Positions 8,912-18,173 of a DNA stretch of 64,000 nt are shown piece by piece. Origin of the DNA: Frankia casuarinae (GTDB taxonomy: Bacteria > Actinomycetota > Actinomycetes > Frankiales > Frankiaceae). Position 1 is the first letter of the stretch; each line of letters begins with the position of its first letter. The notes under the pieces were generated by a model that ran no database searches, was not told where the DNA came from, and was given only the letters and a program-made list of their open reading frames with translations. Both the position numbers and the translations under genes were made by a program. The DNA lies in contig NC_007777.1 in assembly GCF_000013345.1 (NCBI RefSeq), positions 2,170,001 to 2,234,000 on the forward strand. The letters are read 5' to 3'.

Positions 8912-9729
8912 GGCCGCGACACCGTGGTAGCGCTGTCCAGGCGTCGGTGCAGGAGCGACAGCGTCGAGAACAGATCCAGGGCGTCGGGCTCGGTGATGGT
9001 CCATCCCGCCGTGGCCCGTGGCGTGTGGGCCGGAGGGTTACGGAACGTGCCGAACACCCCTTTGAGCAGGTTCGCGAACCCCGTGTGCTCGCTGATCTCT
9101 GTTTCAGTGCGGAAGGCGTTGATCCGCAGGGAACCGGTCTTGACCGCGAAGCAGTAGTCGACGAGGGCGGCGCCGTCGAGCTGCGAACCGCCGAGCTGCC
9201 GCAGCCGTTCCGCGAGTCCCTTCGTGGCCTCGAACACGGCGTGGAACAGCGACTTGCGAAGGATCTACTCCTCGCAGTACCGGGTGACCTCCGGGTGCAC
9301 ACCTCGGCGGGTGAGCTCGGTCCGTAGCCGTCCCGCCAACGCGGCCACCTCATCCAGGGTGGTCGCCCTCCGCGCCCGCGCCACCTTGCCCTCGTCGCTG
9401 ACCCGGCATCCGACCAGAGCGAGAGGTTCGGCCAGACCATCGCGCAGAGCCTCGAACCGGGCCGGGTCCTCCAGGTAGCGGCCGGGCGCCATCGCCTCGG
9501 TGATTAACCCGATGATGCAGTTGCTCGCCTGATTGGCTTGCTGTTTGCTCATCAGCGCGGCCCACAGCCGGTCCCGTTTGCTGGCGCCCGGCTGGACATC
9601 GGCGATGCCGAGCATGCCGAGCAGCCGGTCGATCTCTCTACCGGTGAGTCCCGGCCGGTCCGTGCGGCCGAGGACGTCGCAGATCCCCTCGACGACCGCC
9701 GGCGGCCACATCGGGTACCGAGTCGTCAT
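8908..9729 (-). pseudogene. TIGR02391 (Ymh-type) protein interrupted by an in-frame TAG
   Basis: The minus-strand frame from ATG 9729 (GGGGGG just upstream) runs to TAG at 9265-9267 in the context ...VTRYCEE, and the same frame continues after the stop as ILRKSLFHAVFEATKG to the TGA at 8908. Family proteins of about 270 residues have exactly this join (an RYC...F.AV.EA.K segment) and end in a dEq.G..NL..G.F...RNP.AH segment, seen here as GFANLLKGVFGTFRNPPAH. So one base change separates two halves of a single gene. It may be a true nonsense mutation or a base-call error. The downstream gene is coupled to it by ATGA. Confidence 0.8.
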
Positions 9730-9810
9730 CGCCGCCCCCCGCATACCACCATTGGGGGATCATCCTCGCAGACCGTCAGGTCTCACTCGCCTGCCCTCGG
9801 TCGGTTCCTC

Positions 9811-10740
9811 TCACGAGGGAAGCTGCGGGTTGCTGCGCTGCGCCTGCGCGCCGAGAGCCGTGGTCTCGTAGGTGACTGTGACGGGCAGGTGATCTGAGGC
9901 GCTGCGCGCGAGCTCGGTCCGGGTGACCTCGACCGCGCGCAGGGCCGGGGCGATCTCGGCGGTTACGCGGATCGCGTCGATCCGCCGGTCTCCGAAGGTG
10001 TTGCCGGGCCAGTGCCCGACGGTGGCCTCCCACGGCCGATCCAGCACGACCGCGGCGTCCGCGAGCCCGCCCGCGTACAGCACCTCGCCCGGCTCCCGGT
10101 CGGCCCGGTGCCGCCGGCGGCCCCGCTCGTCGTAGCCCCACACCGTCTGGTAGATCAAATCCGCGTACCAGTCGCTGTCGGCATACGGGTCCGGGTCGTA
10201 GTAGGAGCCGTCCGGCCGCCGGTCGGCGCCGACGCAGTTCCAGTCCGCGCCGATCAGGCCGGGCGGGCTGCCCTCGGGTCGGGTCATCACCGCCACGACC
10301 CGCTCCATCTGGTCGGCCCGCATGTGCCGGCCGAACGGGGTCGCGTGGTGGCTCGCGTGCTGTATCTGCCGTCCGGCAATCTCGATTGTGATCTTCGCGA
10401 GGGCGTGCCAGAAGTCCGCCGCCCCGTATGTGCGGAACGACCCCGGGACCACGCTCAGCCCCGGCCGCCATAGCAGGCCGACGTGGAAGCGCTGCCGGCC
10501 GGCGGCGATCGCGGGCCGGTTCGGCTCGTAGGTGCACTCCATCCCGGCGTCGTCGGCGAGGGTCCGCAGCCGCCCCGCGGCGACCTCGACATCGGGGGCG
10601 ATGATCTCTTGGACCGCAACCACGTCCGCGTCCAGACCGCGGATCACCTCGACAACTCGCCGGTAACGCTCCCGCTCGTCCGGACTGTCGGACGCGAAGA
10701 GGTCGAGGGTGTTGTACGTCGCGAACCGAACCTGGGCCAT
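9811..10740 (-). CDS. Endonuclease/exonuclease/phosphatase-fold protein
   Basis: 309 residues from ATG 10740, chosen because GGAAGGGAAA sits 8 nt upstream and the family begins here (QVRFATYNTLDLFA). Further landmarks of the DNase I-like fold (PF03372): VVAVQEI (catalytic Glu), LIGADWNCV (D-x-N) and a C-terminal ASDHLPVT (SDH). All catalytic motifs are present, so it should be an active metal-dependent phosphoesterase. Its substrate (nucleic acid, phospholipid or other) cannot be told from sequence. No signal peptide is seen. Confidence 0.85.
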   Translation of the reverse strand: MAQVRFATYNTLDLFASDSPDERERYRRVVEVIRGLDADVVAVQEIIAPDVEVAAGRLRTLADDAGMECTYEPNRPAIAAGRQRFHVGLLWRPGLSVVPGSFRTYGAADFWHALAKITIEIAGRQIQHASHHATPFGRHMRADQMERVVAVMTRPEGSPPGLIGADWNCVGADRRPDGSYYDPDPYADSDWYADLIYQTVWGYDERGRRRHRADREPGEVLYAGGLADAAVVLDRPWEATVGHWPGNTFGDRRIDAIRVTAEIAPALRAVEVTRTELARSASDHLPVTVTYETTALGAQAQRSNPQLPS

Positions 10741-11451
10741 GTGACGATTTCCCTTCCATGCGGGTCCGCGACGATGCGTCGCGGAAGGTCCGTGAGCGGC
10801 ATGACGGGCCGGCCACCCGCTTTTCACCAGCCGACAAGTCCCAATATTTGATCATGTCTGCTGTCGCACGCCCGCCGTCGGCGCGCGAGCATGGACAGGA
10901 GCGTCCCGATGTGAGCAGGACGGGTGATGCCGATGAGGGACGAGAAGACGCGGCGGCGCCGTGACGTCCGCGACGCCGAGTACCGGGCCGCTCTCGGCCT
11001 GTCAGCCGACGGCCCGTTGCCGGCGAGCCTGGGTACGGTCGGTGGCTCCCGCGGCGGTGGTCATGCTGGCCGGATCAACCAGACGACCGCCGGACGGCCA
11101 GCTGGTTGGCGTCATCCCACCCGGTCGGCGCGGAGACGCCGGGGCAGGCACGGAGGTGAGCACGATGGGCAGCAGCGGTAGCAGGTCTGGACGGAGTACG
11201 ACGAGCAGCGCGAGGTCGTCACGGTCGACGCCGATGACGGGCAAAGCGGCGTCGCGGGTGCAGTCGGCCGCGGCCCGCAGCCCCTCGGGCAGGTCGGCCC
11301 GGACCGGGTTCGCGCCGCGAGCGCAGTCCGCAGCCGCACGGACCCCAGGCCCGGCCAAGCCCCGATAGCCCACCGGGTCAGTGGACGCGGCGATGCGGGT
11401 CCGCGCGCTCGTCGCCTTGGGAGGGTCGAACCGCGGGACCGCGCACGCAGG
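10741..11451. other. Intergenic region, no supported gene
   Basis: About 700 bp. A plus-strand start at 10930 (MRDEKTRRRRDVRDAEYRAALG) and a minus-strand frame 11002-11373 are open but have no recognisable domain, and their composition is that of shadow frames. A remnant of a decayed gene is possible. Confidence 0.35.
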
Positions 11452-12144
11452 TCAACCGTCCGCAGGTCCGATATCCGGTGTCCAGACCTGCTGTGTGGTG
11501 ATGCGGTGAGTCTCCAGGACGGCGACGACGTCCGCGGACGTCAGATGTCGTCGCGTGAGCAGCAGCCGGGCCGTCTGCCCCACAGCCGCCCAGAGCCCCG
11601 GGTCGCCGAGCAGCCGGGACGCGTCGAGGTGAGCACGCTGGAGATCAATGATGAATCCCTGCGCGGCGAGCCGCTCGGCCTCGGCCCGGTCCGCGCCGCC
11701 CCCAATGGCCCTTACACAGCGGTGCAGCTCAGGGTGACCGTAGCCAGCGGCGCACAGCCACTGTGACTGCCCGACGGCACCCGCGGCGAGCCAGACCGCG
11801 AAAAGCTGAGCGTCGCCGGGCCCGGTAAACGACACGACGCCGCCAATGCGGACGGACCTGTCACTCTCCAAGGTCGCGTGCAGGAGCGGCAGGCCGACGG
11901 CGGTCCCGACCACGGCGTGGGACGCCTCATGCACCGCACCGGCCTGCCAGTAGACATCGTCGGCGAGACGGCTGGTGCACCACACCGCCTCCGGTTCCTC
12001 GGCACCCGTCGGCGTCGGAGTCCACGGTCCCAAGAACTGGCCGTGTACTGCCCTGTGTGTCGCGTCGTCGCGCTCACGCCAGCCAGCATCGCCCTCGCTG
12101 GTGCCAGCCACGGTGCCCACCCGGCCAGCTCCGTCACCCGCCAT
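11452..12144 (-). CDS. M41-like zinc metalloprotease domain protein (FtsH-peptidase-like, no AAA domain)
   Basis: 230 residues. AGAVHEASHAVVGTAVG (HEASH at residues 72-76) is the HExxH zinc site and is followed by hydrophobic GAVGQSQWL, as in the peptidase domain of FtsH. The AAA+ ATPase and the membrane anchor are absent, so it is a free-standing peptidase-like protein. Such proteins occur in actinomycetes with unknown targets. The first 45 residues are low-complexity and the true start may be further downstream. Confidence 0.7.
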   Translation of the reverse strand: MAGDGAGRVGTVAGTSEGDAGWRERDDATHRAVHGQFLGPWTPTPTGAEEPEAVWCTSRLADDVYWQAGAVHEASHAVVGTAVGLPLLHATLESDRSVRIGGVVSFTGPGDAQLFAVWLAAGAVGQSQWLCAAGYGHPELHRCVRAIGGGADRAEAERLAAQGFIIDLQRAHLDASRLLGDPGLWAAVGQTARLLLTRRHLTSADVVAVLETHRITTQQVWTPDIGPADG

Positions 12145-12246
12145 GCAGCGACCCCCGACCCGGCGGCCCCGCCTGCGGGCCGCAGCCGACCATCCGCCGT
12201 GCCGACCTGCCGCACGTTCCTACTGCTCCGTCCGCGGGTCGCATGG

Positions 12247-13383
12247 TCAGGGCGCGAGCTGCCGTGCGGCGCGCAGGACCGCGGCGATGACGAGCGCGGA
12301 CGCCAGGAGGCTCGCGGTGAGCAGTGCCCCTCGCCCGATCGCGTCGCCCAGGTCAGAGGTCACCGCCAGGCCCACGGTCACCGCGCCCCCGATCGGGACA
12401 GCAACCCCGGCCGCGGCCAGCGGGAGCACCCACCGCGGTGCCGGGCGCCGACCGGGCGCTGTCCACCGCTGACTCCCCTCCATCATCGTCATGATCAGAT
12501 CGCGTTCGCGTAGGTACCGCTCCTGGAGGTGTTCGTGCGCGTTGCGGGCCCCCTGCGCGGGCAGGCAGGTCAGCGCCGTCTCGATCGAGGTCAACGCGGC
12601 ATCGAGGTCGCGGCATCGACGCTCGCCGCGGGCCCGCCGGTACCACCACAGGTGCGCCTGTGGAGTCGCGGCCACGGTGTCGGTCGCGTAGCGGCGCAGC
12701 AGTTCACCTTGGCCCTCGAAGGGGCCGGCGACGTCGAGCCCGTGCAGGCAGATGTCGGTGACCTCACGGCTACGCGGCTCGGCCGTCCATGCGGCCTCTA
12801 CCAGCGCCACCCCCCGCGACGTGTCCCTCATACCGCATGCGGCGAACGCACTCAGCGCGGTGAACAGCGGGCCGTCGCGGTGCGGGCCGGACGCCCGCGC
12901 CAGCATGGACGACGACACGAACCGGTCCAACGCCTCGAACCAGAAATCGGCGCGGAGCTTCCCTGCGTGGTAAAGCGCGGCGAAATAGGCCACCTCAGCG
13001 GAGCCGGCGCTGTCGCGCACGATCCTGCCTGTGGCTGTGGTGACGTCCGCCGCGGGCTCGACGGTGTCCCGGGTGATGAACGCGTAGCCCAACGCCCATT
13101 TCTCGACGATCTCCGTTCGGACCGCTTGATCTTGGCAGTGGTCGATCAGCCAGCGGGCGCAGCGGGCCGCGACCTCGACGGTCGGCTCCGCCAGGAAACG
13201 GCGCCGCCAGTAGCGGTCGGCACAGCCGAGCCAGGGATCGGTGGCGAAGTCCGCCGACGGGATGTCGAACGGAGGTTCGGTGCCTGCATCGATGTACTCG
13301 CCCGCGACCGCTTCGCAGACCTGGCCGAACTCCCGGCTCACGCCGACCGACTGTCGCAGTCGGGACAACGGGTCATCGGTCAT
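12247..13383 (-). CDS. Hypothetical protein with two C-terminal membrane segments
   Basis: 378 residues. Residues 1-300 are soluble and helical; near the C-terminus WVLPLAAAGVAVPIGGAVTV and LLTASLLASALVIAAVL form two membrane spans, so the large N-terminal part probably faces the cytoplasm. I recognise no family. It is divergent from the beta-repeat protein at 13538, with 154 bp between. Confidence 0.65.
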   Translation of the reverse strand: MTDDPLSRLRQSVGVSREFGQVCEAVAGEYIDAGTEPPFDIPSADFATDPWLGCADRYWRRRFLAEPTVEVAARCARWLIDHCQDQAVRTEIVEKWALGYAFITRDTVEPAADVTTATGRIVRDSAGSAEVAYFAALYHAGKLRADFWFEALDRFVSSSMLARASGPHRDGPLFTALSAFAACGMRDTSRGVALVEAAWTAEPRSREVTDICLHGLDVAGPFEGQGELLRRYATDTVAATPQAHLWWYRRARGERRCRDLDAALTSIETALTCLPAQGARNAHEHLQERYLRERDLIMTMMEGSQRWTAPGRRPAPRWVLPLAAAGVAVPIGGAVTVGLAVTSDLGDAIGRGALLTASLLASALVIAAVLRAARQLAP

Positions 13384-13524
13384 GGGCCCGAGTCTGGCAC
13401 CGCGTCACATCGACCGCTCCGCAAATTTGCATCCCGCCACGCGGGCGGGATACGAGCTCGTCCCGAGGACCGGGGATTCGGCACCCAGCCACCGATCCCA
13501 CTCCTGGGGATCGCCCGTCAACGG

Positions 13525-13530
13525 TATCGT
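13525..13530 (+). promoter_or_regulatory. -10-like box of a probable leaderless transcript
   Basis: TATCGT followed by 7 nt and then the GTG at 13538. No Shine-Dalgarno sequence is present in the gap. Same layout as several other genes in the window. Confidence 0.45.
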
Positions 13531-13537
13531 CACAGGT

Positions 13538-14002
13538 GTGACCTCGGCTTATCAACGGACTGTGACCGCTACCGAGGCAGGGCCGATCCGGCTCTTCTTG
13601 GCTGCGGCTGGCACGAACGTCGCCCTCGTCGGTGACGGCGACGCCGACCGCGCACAGATCACCCTCTCGGCAGCCACGGCCACGGACACCGACCGCTACC
13701 TCGACACAGCCTCGGTCGTCGACAACGGGACGGAAATCCGCATCGGGGTCGCGCTCGAACCCGTACCCGGCAATCGCGGCGTCCGCAACTACGTCGGCGG
13801 CGGCACCGTCGACGGGTCGATCATCCAAGCCGGTAACATTCACGGCGGCATCACGTTCAACGGCGGCGCCCTGCGCATCGAGACCGGCGCCAACCCGTCG
13901 GTGGAGATCGCCGCTGTCCTGCCGGCCGGCTCTACCGTTCAGCTCCGCGGTCAGCCAGCCTCGTTGCGGACCACAGGCAGGCTCACCATCAGCCAAGTGT
14001 AG
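13538..14002 (+). CDS. Hypothetical beta-rich protein with IHGGITF-type segment
   Basis: 154 residues from GTG 13538 (7 nt after a -10-like TATCGT). The middle reads YVGGGTVDGSIIQAGNIHGG then ITFNGG, a turn-rich repeat seen in actinobacterial proteins of conflict and effector systems, often with IHGG or SGGVHF spelling; the end (VQLRGQPASLRTTGRLTISQ) resembles short beta-helix rungs. The function is not known and the family link is by eye. Divergent from the membrane protein at 12247-13383. Confidence 0.5.
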   Translation: MTSAYQRTVTATEAGPIRLFLAAAGTNVALVGDGDADRAQITLSAATATDTDRYLDTASVVDNGTEIRIGVALEPVPGNRGVRNYVGGGTVDGSIIQAGNIHGGITFNGGALRIETGANPSVEIAAVLPAGSTVQLRGQPASLRTTGRLTISQV

Positions 14003-14166
14003 CTACTTCTTCACCTGGTAGCCGCCCGGAGTCACAAGGGGGGGCGAGAAAGCGAGCAGGGCCGTGTACCGCTCGTTCCGCCGCTCCCGATCGTTAGTAC
14101 CGGGCCTCCCGGCCGACGGTCGCGGCTCTCGATATGTGTGCCGCCCTGTGAGCGGACCCACCACCG

Positions 14167-14515
14167 CTACCGAGGATGACGACGCCTGAAAATGATCAGC
14201 CTCGTCGTCGCGCTGACCAACGCGACGAGAAACAGCAGACTCCCGCCGAGAGCCGCCTGCATCCCCAGACGGGCCGCAAATCCAGTCCATCGGGGGCGCC
14301 CAATCTCCCACAAGAATCACCAGGACGCCTTCGAGCACGACAACGAGCAACACAATGCCCAGCAGCGCGCCGGGGTCCTGGAGTCGACACTGGAGATGGC
14401 GTACCGCCGCCCTGTCCTGGTCTGCCGCGGACCCGACGCGGTGGATTTCCGCGATGATCCGCGCCGGTCGTGGGCCCGTTGTCCTCGGCCGCGATCCCGC
14501 GCCCACCGAGATCAC
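14167..14515 (-). pseudogene. Small two-span membrane protein, apparently frameshifted
   Basis: One minus-strand frame from GTG 14515 gives LLGIVLLVVVLEGVLVILVG then DWAPP, a membrane span. After about 14295 the coding-like signal moves to another frame: GFAARLGMQAALGGSLLFLV then ALVSATTRLIIFRRRHPR and a stop at 14167. Joined, they form a compact two-span protein, so a 1- or 2-base indel is inferred near 14285-14300. It lies 43 bp downstream of the DUF2637 gene on the same strand and probably belonged to its operon. Confidence 0.45.
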
Positions 14516-14557
14516 GATGCTCTCGCGGTGAACGCGGGATCGGCGCCTGTCCGTCGA

Positions 14558-15370
14558 TCACATGGCCGGTTGGGGCATACCGTCGAGGTGGCTGGAGATG
14601 CTTTCGATCTGGGTGTGGATGTCGGTGCGTAGCTGCGCGACCAGTTTGCGCGCGGTGGGAGTACCGACATGAAGGCGCTTGCGCAGCGTTTCCGCGGAGA
14701 TCGGGCGCTGGTACTGCTGCCAGTGCAGCACGTCCTCGGCCCGAGCCCGATGCAGCAGGTCCTGATCGCGCGCCTTGCGACCAACCTGAGACGGCCCCGT
14801 TCGCGCCGGCCGCATCTCGGTGGTGGCAGGCCGTTCTGGCTGCGCGTGCGGTTCGGCTGCCACGAGACCGTGCGCGCCACCGCCCGCGGGTGCACCTTCC
14901 GGCAGGCCATCAGACGGGGTTGGGCGCATGGCCTGAAGTAGTCCCGGGCCCACTTCCGACCATCCGATAAGCAAAAGCGGACCAACCGCATCAAATGCCG
15001 CTTTGCCGTAGTCCCCGGCGATCAGGGGTTCCGCGATGTTGAGCGCTAGCGTTACAGTGCTAGCGAAGATGAGCATGCGCCGTGCCGCTCGCAGCACATC
15101 CACGGGCCCGCCATGGAGGGCGACGTGCCGCGTGCCGAGCAAAAGCGCGACCACCGACAGATCCACGGCCGGGGCAACCAACGGCGCCACCCAGATCGGG
15201 ACGCCAAGACGCAAGCCAAGGGCAAGTACATTGCCGAAGCCGAACAGGAACGTCAACCCGACAACGATCCCGACGATGACCGTCACCAGACGGGCCGGAG
15301 TCTCCGGAACCGCCAGGTCTACGGAACGCCTGTTCGATTCGGTAGATGATGTTACGGTCGGCGCGGTCAC
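14558..15370 (-). CDS. DUF2637-type membrane protein with C-terminal HTH-like region (intact copy)
   Basis: 270 residues. Three to four hydrophobic spans lie in residues 28-135 (VTVIVGIVVGLTFLFGFGN, WVAPLVAPAVDLSVVALLLG, LIFASTVTLALNIAEPLIAG, AAFDAVGPLLLIGW), then a Pro/Ala linker and a C-terminal segment RPISAETLRKRLHVGTPTAR that looks like a small HTH. Proteins of this type are frequent on actinomycete integrative/conjugative elements, where they are linked to spreading or replication control; the exact role is unknown. This is the only intact copy here: C-terminal and N-terminal pieces of a second copy lie at 34.6-34.9 kb and 38.2-42.2 kb, and the 5' end recurs five times. Confidence 0.75.
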   Translation of the reverse strand: MTAPTVTSSTESNRRSVDLAVPETPARLVTVIVGIVVGLTFLFGFGNVLALGLRLGVPIWVAPLVAPAVDLSVVALLLGTRHVALHGGPVDVLRAARRMLIFASTVTLALNIAEPLIAGDYGKAAFDAVGPLLLIGWSEVGPGLLQAMRPTPSDGLPEGAPAGGGAHGLVAAEPHAQPERPATTEMRPARTGPSQVGRKARDQDLLHRARAEDVLHWQQYQRPISAETLRKRLHVGTPTARKLVAQLRTDIHTQIESISSHLDGMPQPAM

Positions 15371-15615
15371 TGGGCATCGTCCCTGGTCAGGGCCCGGGTA
15401 GCGACCGGCCGGACAGTGATTTCAGGGCCAGCAACCAAGATCGATCGGTTCGGATGCTGGTACACATGGTCCACCAGTTTTTTGATCATGCATCCGACCT
15501 GGACGAATGCGGTTTGCGATCTATCACTTTGAGGTCCGGCTCTGTGGAACGGTGCTGGTCAGGACCTCGGCCGCTGGTTCGAGCCCCGGCTGGACGACCA
15601 CTTTGCCGCCGTGCG
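15371..15615 (-). repeat. DUF2637 upstream repeat, copy A
   Basis: Region upstream of the intact DUF2637 gene. Core landmarks: GGTCACTGGGCATC, GGGTAGCGACCGGCCGGACA, TTTCAGGGCCAGCAACCAAG and ATGCTGGTACACATGGTCCA, extended by GGTTCGAGCCCCGGCTGGAC near 15578. The same string of landmarks, in the same order and orientation, recurs at about 20.7, 42.2, 45.0 and 46.9 kb. Confidence 0.85.
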
Positions 15616-15935
15616 AACCGCGTCCGCCTCGTCGAGGTACTGCGTAGCGGCGACTTCCGGCGACGACACCCGTCGTCGCCACCGGCAGCGACCGGGTCAG
15701 CACCAAGAACGTGCGGGGCAATCTGTTCGCCGAGGGCCTGGACAGGGATGAAGGGGACAGTCACGTCCAGATGCCGTCCGCCATTGTCGTGGCCCCGGAC
15801 CCGGACCGGACCCCCGGCGCCGCCGTATTGGGTGAGCCGGCAGGGACCGTGAGCCGGCAGGACAATGTACATGGCCCTGACCGCTTCGTGTCTGTGGCCT
15901 CTCTCGTGGACGTCCTCGATTCGGCGGCGGAGATC
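15616..15935. other. 320 bp without a supported gene
   Basis: Frames crossing this stretch show no family features. It separates repeat copy A from the pyrophosphatase-like gene. No clear promoter or terminator found. Confidence 0.35.
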
Positions 15936-16309
15936 ATGTCTGACACCTCCCGCGCACACTTCTTCGGCAACCTCGACGAACTGGTGGCCACCTCGCGGCT
16001 GGTGGTGGACCGCCGGCCGGCAGCAGGCACCCGCGGGTGCCGCGGGCCGTGTACCCCGTCGACTACGGCTACTTGGAGGGCACCGTGGCCGCGGACGGCG
16101 GCGGTATGGACGTCTTCCGCGGCAGCGCCGCCGGCGCCGGTGTGGTGGGATTCTTCGTGACGGCGGATCCGGGCAAGCGCGACGTGGAGGTCAAGGTACT
16201 GATCGACTGCACCGCCGACGAGGTCGAGCGTGTGCGGCGGCTGCTCGACGACGTCCTGGGGATCGGCGGCCTGCTCGTGCCGCGGTGCACGGAGACCGCC
16301 ACTACATGA
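15936..16309 (+). pseudogene. Inorganic-pyrophosphatase-like protein, frameshifted
   Basis: Frame one from ATG 15936 reads MSDTSRAHFFGNLDELVATS and then RLVVDRRPAAGT; the signal then changes frame and continues HPRVPRAVYPVDYGYLEGT to a stop at 16309. The YPVDYGYLEGT block and the later KRDVEVKVLIDC are typical of the short inorganic-pyrophosphatase-like family (about 120 residues). A one-base indel near 16020-16030 is needed to join the halves. The C-terminal frame alone has a GTG at 16037, but that would lack the N-terminal third. Confidence 0.65.
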
Positions 16310-16416
16310 GAGCCACACAGGCTGGCCGAGCCCCCGGGCCGTTCACATTCGCTGTGTCAAACTGCGGGCGGCCGTCGTGGCGTGTGGCGGGCGATGTTGG
16401 TCTGCCCGTGCCTGAC

Positions 16417-16422
16417 TATTCT
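16417..16422 (+). promoter_or_regulatory. -10-like box of a probable leaderless transcript
   Basis: TATTCT, 7 nt before the GTG at 16430; no Shine-Dalgarno in between. Confidence 0.45.
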
Positions 16423-16429
16423 TCGGCTG

Positions 16430-17029
16430 GTGCCGACCCTCATCTGGATCAACGGTCCGAACGCCGTCGGGAAGACCCAGGTCGCCCACAACCTGCACCG
16501 CAGACTGCCCGGAAGCTTCATCAGTGACCCCGAGCACCTCGGCTTCGCGATGCGCCGGATGCTCCCGAAGCCCCGGCGCATGGACTTCCGCGACGTCCCC
16601 CTGTGGCGCCAGGCGGTCAGCGAAATGCTCCACCTTGCTCTCCAAGGGCCCGAGGACCCGGTGATCGCGCCGATGACCATCCTCGACCCCGGCCTGCTCG
16701 GCGAGCTGACGGCCTCGGCCCGCGCCGCCGGGCACCGCGTCGAGCACGTCACGCTGCTTGCCGACCGCACGACGATGATCCGCCGCATCCACCGACGCGG
16801 TGAGACGTCCCGCAGTTTCAGCGCCCGCCAGCTCGACCGTGCCCTCGACGTCCTGCGGGCTCCCGAGTTCGCTCGTCATCTCCCCACCGACACCCTGTCG
16901 ATCTCCGCCGTGGCGGATGACGTCGCAAGCCACACGGGGTTCACGCTCAGCCCTGACACATCAGGGCGACTCGTGCGACAGGGACGCCAACTCGCCGTCC
17001 AGCTCCGCCACATCCGCCTTAACGCTTGA
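16430..17029 (+). CDS. P-loop NTPase, small-molecule-kinase-like
   Basis: 199 residues from GTG 16430, which directly precedes the Walker A motif: WINGPNAVGKT with the GxxxxGKT loop at residues 9-16. A later basic helix, RTTMIRRIHRRGETSRSFSA, resembles the lid region of nucleoside-kinase-like and TmrB-type resistance proteins. The substrate is unknown; resistance or modification of a small molecule is a guess. Longer upstream starts would put 16 extra residues in front of the Walker motif and lack a ribosome-binding site, whereas 16430 has a -10-like box 7 nt upstream. Confidence 0.7.
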   Translation: MPTLIWINGPNAVGKTQVAHNLHRRLPGSFISDPEHLGFAMRRMLPKPRRMDFRDVPLWRQAVSEMLHLALQGPEDPVIAPMTILDPGLLGELTASARAAGHRVEHVTLLADRTTMIRRIHRRGETSRSFSARQLDRALDVLRAPEFARHLPTDTLSISAVADDVASHTGFTLSPDTSGRLVRQGRQLAVQLRHIRLNA

Positions 17030-17140
17030 AGATCACTCGACTATCGGCAGCCATGCCGCCGCAAGCGCGTCAGAGCCGCTGGCCCGACGGCTCGCGAAAA
17101 ACCGGGTGCGCAGACGTGGCACCAGCAGGGACCATGGGGC

Positions 17141-18004
17141 GTGGCCTGGTTCATGACCGGAAGCATTGAGGAGTTTCTCGCGGTGGCGGGCGAGTTTCTG
17201 ATGTCCCAGCTGGCCGAGAACACCGTGTTGGTCACCGTCGCCGAGACGCTCCAAGCGCGTGGCATGGCGGCATTCGGGGATGCGGCTCCCCTGTTCGGTT
17301 GGTGGCTGGAGGCTGGCGGACCCATCGAGAGCGCATTCGTGCATACCCCACCGAATCCCGTCCTTCTGACGACCGTTCCGCCGCGGGCAGTCGAGTCGCT
17401 GGTCGCGTCCTGGCCGCGCGGAAGGCCGCTGTCCGGGGTAAATGCGCCAGCGCAGGTGGCCAGCGCATTTGCCTCGTCCTGGCACCAGGGGACAGCTGCC
17501 GCGCCATCTCTTCATCGCCGGGAGCGTTTGTATCGGCTCGGAGACCTCGCAGCGCCCCAGCCAAAGCCCGCAGGTCGTCCTCGTGCGGCCGAGGCAACCG
17601 ACAAGGACCTGCTCGTGGCCTGGGTCACGGCGTTCCAAGAAGAGACCGGTGCGGCCGCCGGCAACGCCCCGAGGCGGGTCGATGACCGTCTCAGCTATGG
17701 CGGCTTCACCCTGTGGGAGGTCGACGGTGCGCCGGTGTCGGTGGCCGGAATTACCCGGCCGGTAGGCGGGATGATCCGCATCGGGCCGGTATATACCCCG
17801 CCGGGCTTCTGGCGAAGAGGCTACGCCGGGGCGGTGACAGCGGCGGTGAGCCAGACCGCGCTGGAAGCGGGAGCGCGCGAGGTCCTGTTGTTCACCGATC
17901 TGGCCAATCCGACCAGCAACAGCGTGTATCAGCGGCTCGGCTTCGAACCTGTCGAAGACCGCGTCGTGCTGCTGTACGAGCGCACGCCCACGCCTTCGAT
18001 CTGA
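17141..18004 (+). CDS. GNAT-family N-acetyltransferase
   Basis: 287 residues. The C-terminal 120 residues hold the acetyltransferase core: RIGPVYTPPGFWRRGYAGAV (acetyl-CoA loop, R/Q-x-x-G-x-A type) and then LFTDLANPTSNSVYQRLGF. The N-terminal 150 residues form a separate, less conserved domain, as in the FR47-like subgroup. The acceptor substrate is unknown. The start is GTG 17141 or, equally possible, ATG 17153. It stands alone between the kinase-like gene and the DUF4037 gene, all on the plus strand. Confidence 0.8.
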   Translation: MAWFMTGSIEEFLAVAGEFLMSQLAENTVLVTVAETLQARGMAAFGDAAPLFGWWLEAGGPIESAFVHTPPNPVLLTTVPPRAVESLVASWPRGRPLSGVNAPAQVASAFASSWHQGTAAAPSLHRRERLYRLGDLAAPQPKPAGRPRAAEATDKDLLVAWVTAFQEETGAAAGNAPRRVDDRLSYGGFTLWEVDGAPVSVAGITRPVGGMIRIGPVYTPPGFWRRGYAGAVTAAVSQTALEAGAREVLLFTDLANPTSNSVYQRLGFEPVEDRVVLLYERTPTPSI

Positions 18005-18160
18005 CCGGAAAAGCGATCCAGACAGCGATGCCGCGCACTGAGTCAACCTCCCCTGGAGAGCGGTGGTTCTTCTCGCGGCGTGACTGGCGGTCGGATCGGC
18101 AACCCAGCACAGCCGCGGTCTCGGACCAGCCATGTGACGATCGGAGCCCACCGTCGCCCC

Positions 18161-18166
18161 TACGAT
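18161..18166 (+). promoter_or_regulatory. -10-like box of a probable leaderless transcript
   Basis: TACGAT, exactly 7 nt before the GTG at 18174; no Shine-Dalgarno in between. Confidence 0.5.
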
Positions 18167-18173
18167 CAGAGCC

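Noticed and set aside
11002-11373. Minus-strand gene in the gap after the endonuclease-fold gene
   Set aside because: Open for 123 codons but without a ribosome-binding site or recognisable family; composition does not rise above shadow frames.
15565-15605. tRNA T-arm-like text GGTTCGAGCCCCGGCTGGAC in repeat copies A and C, possible tRNA or attachment site
   Set aside because: The 5-bp T-stem does not pair without a bulge, no acceptor, D or anticodon arm is present, and CCA is not positioned. An ancient attachment remnant cannot be excluded.
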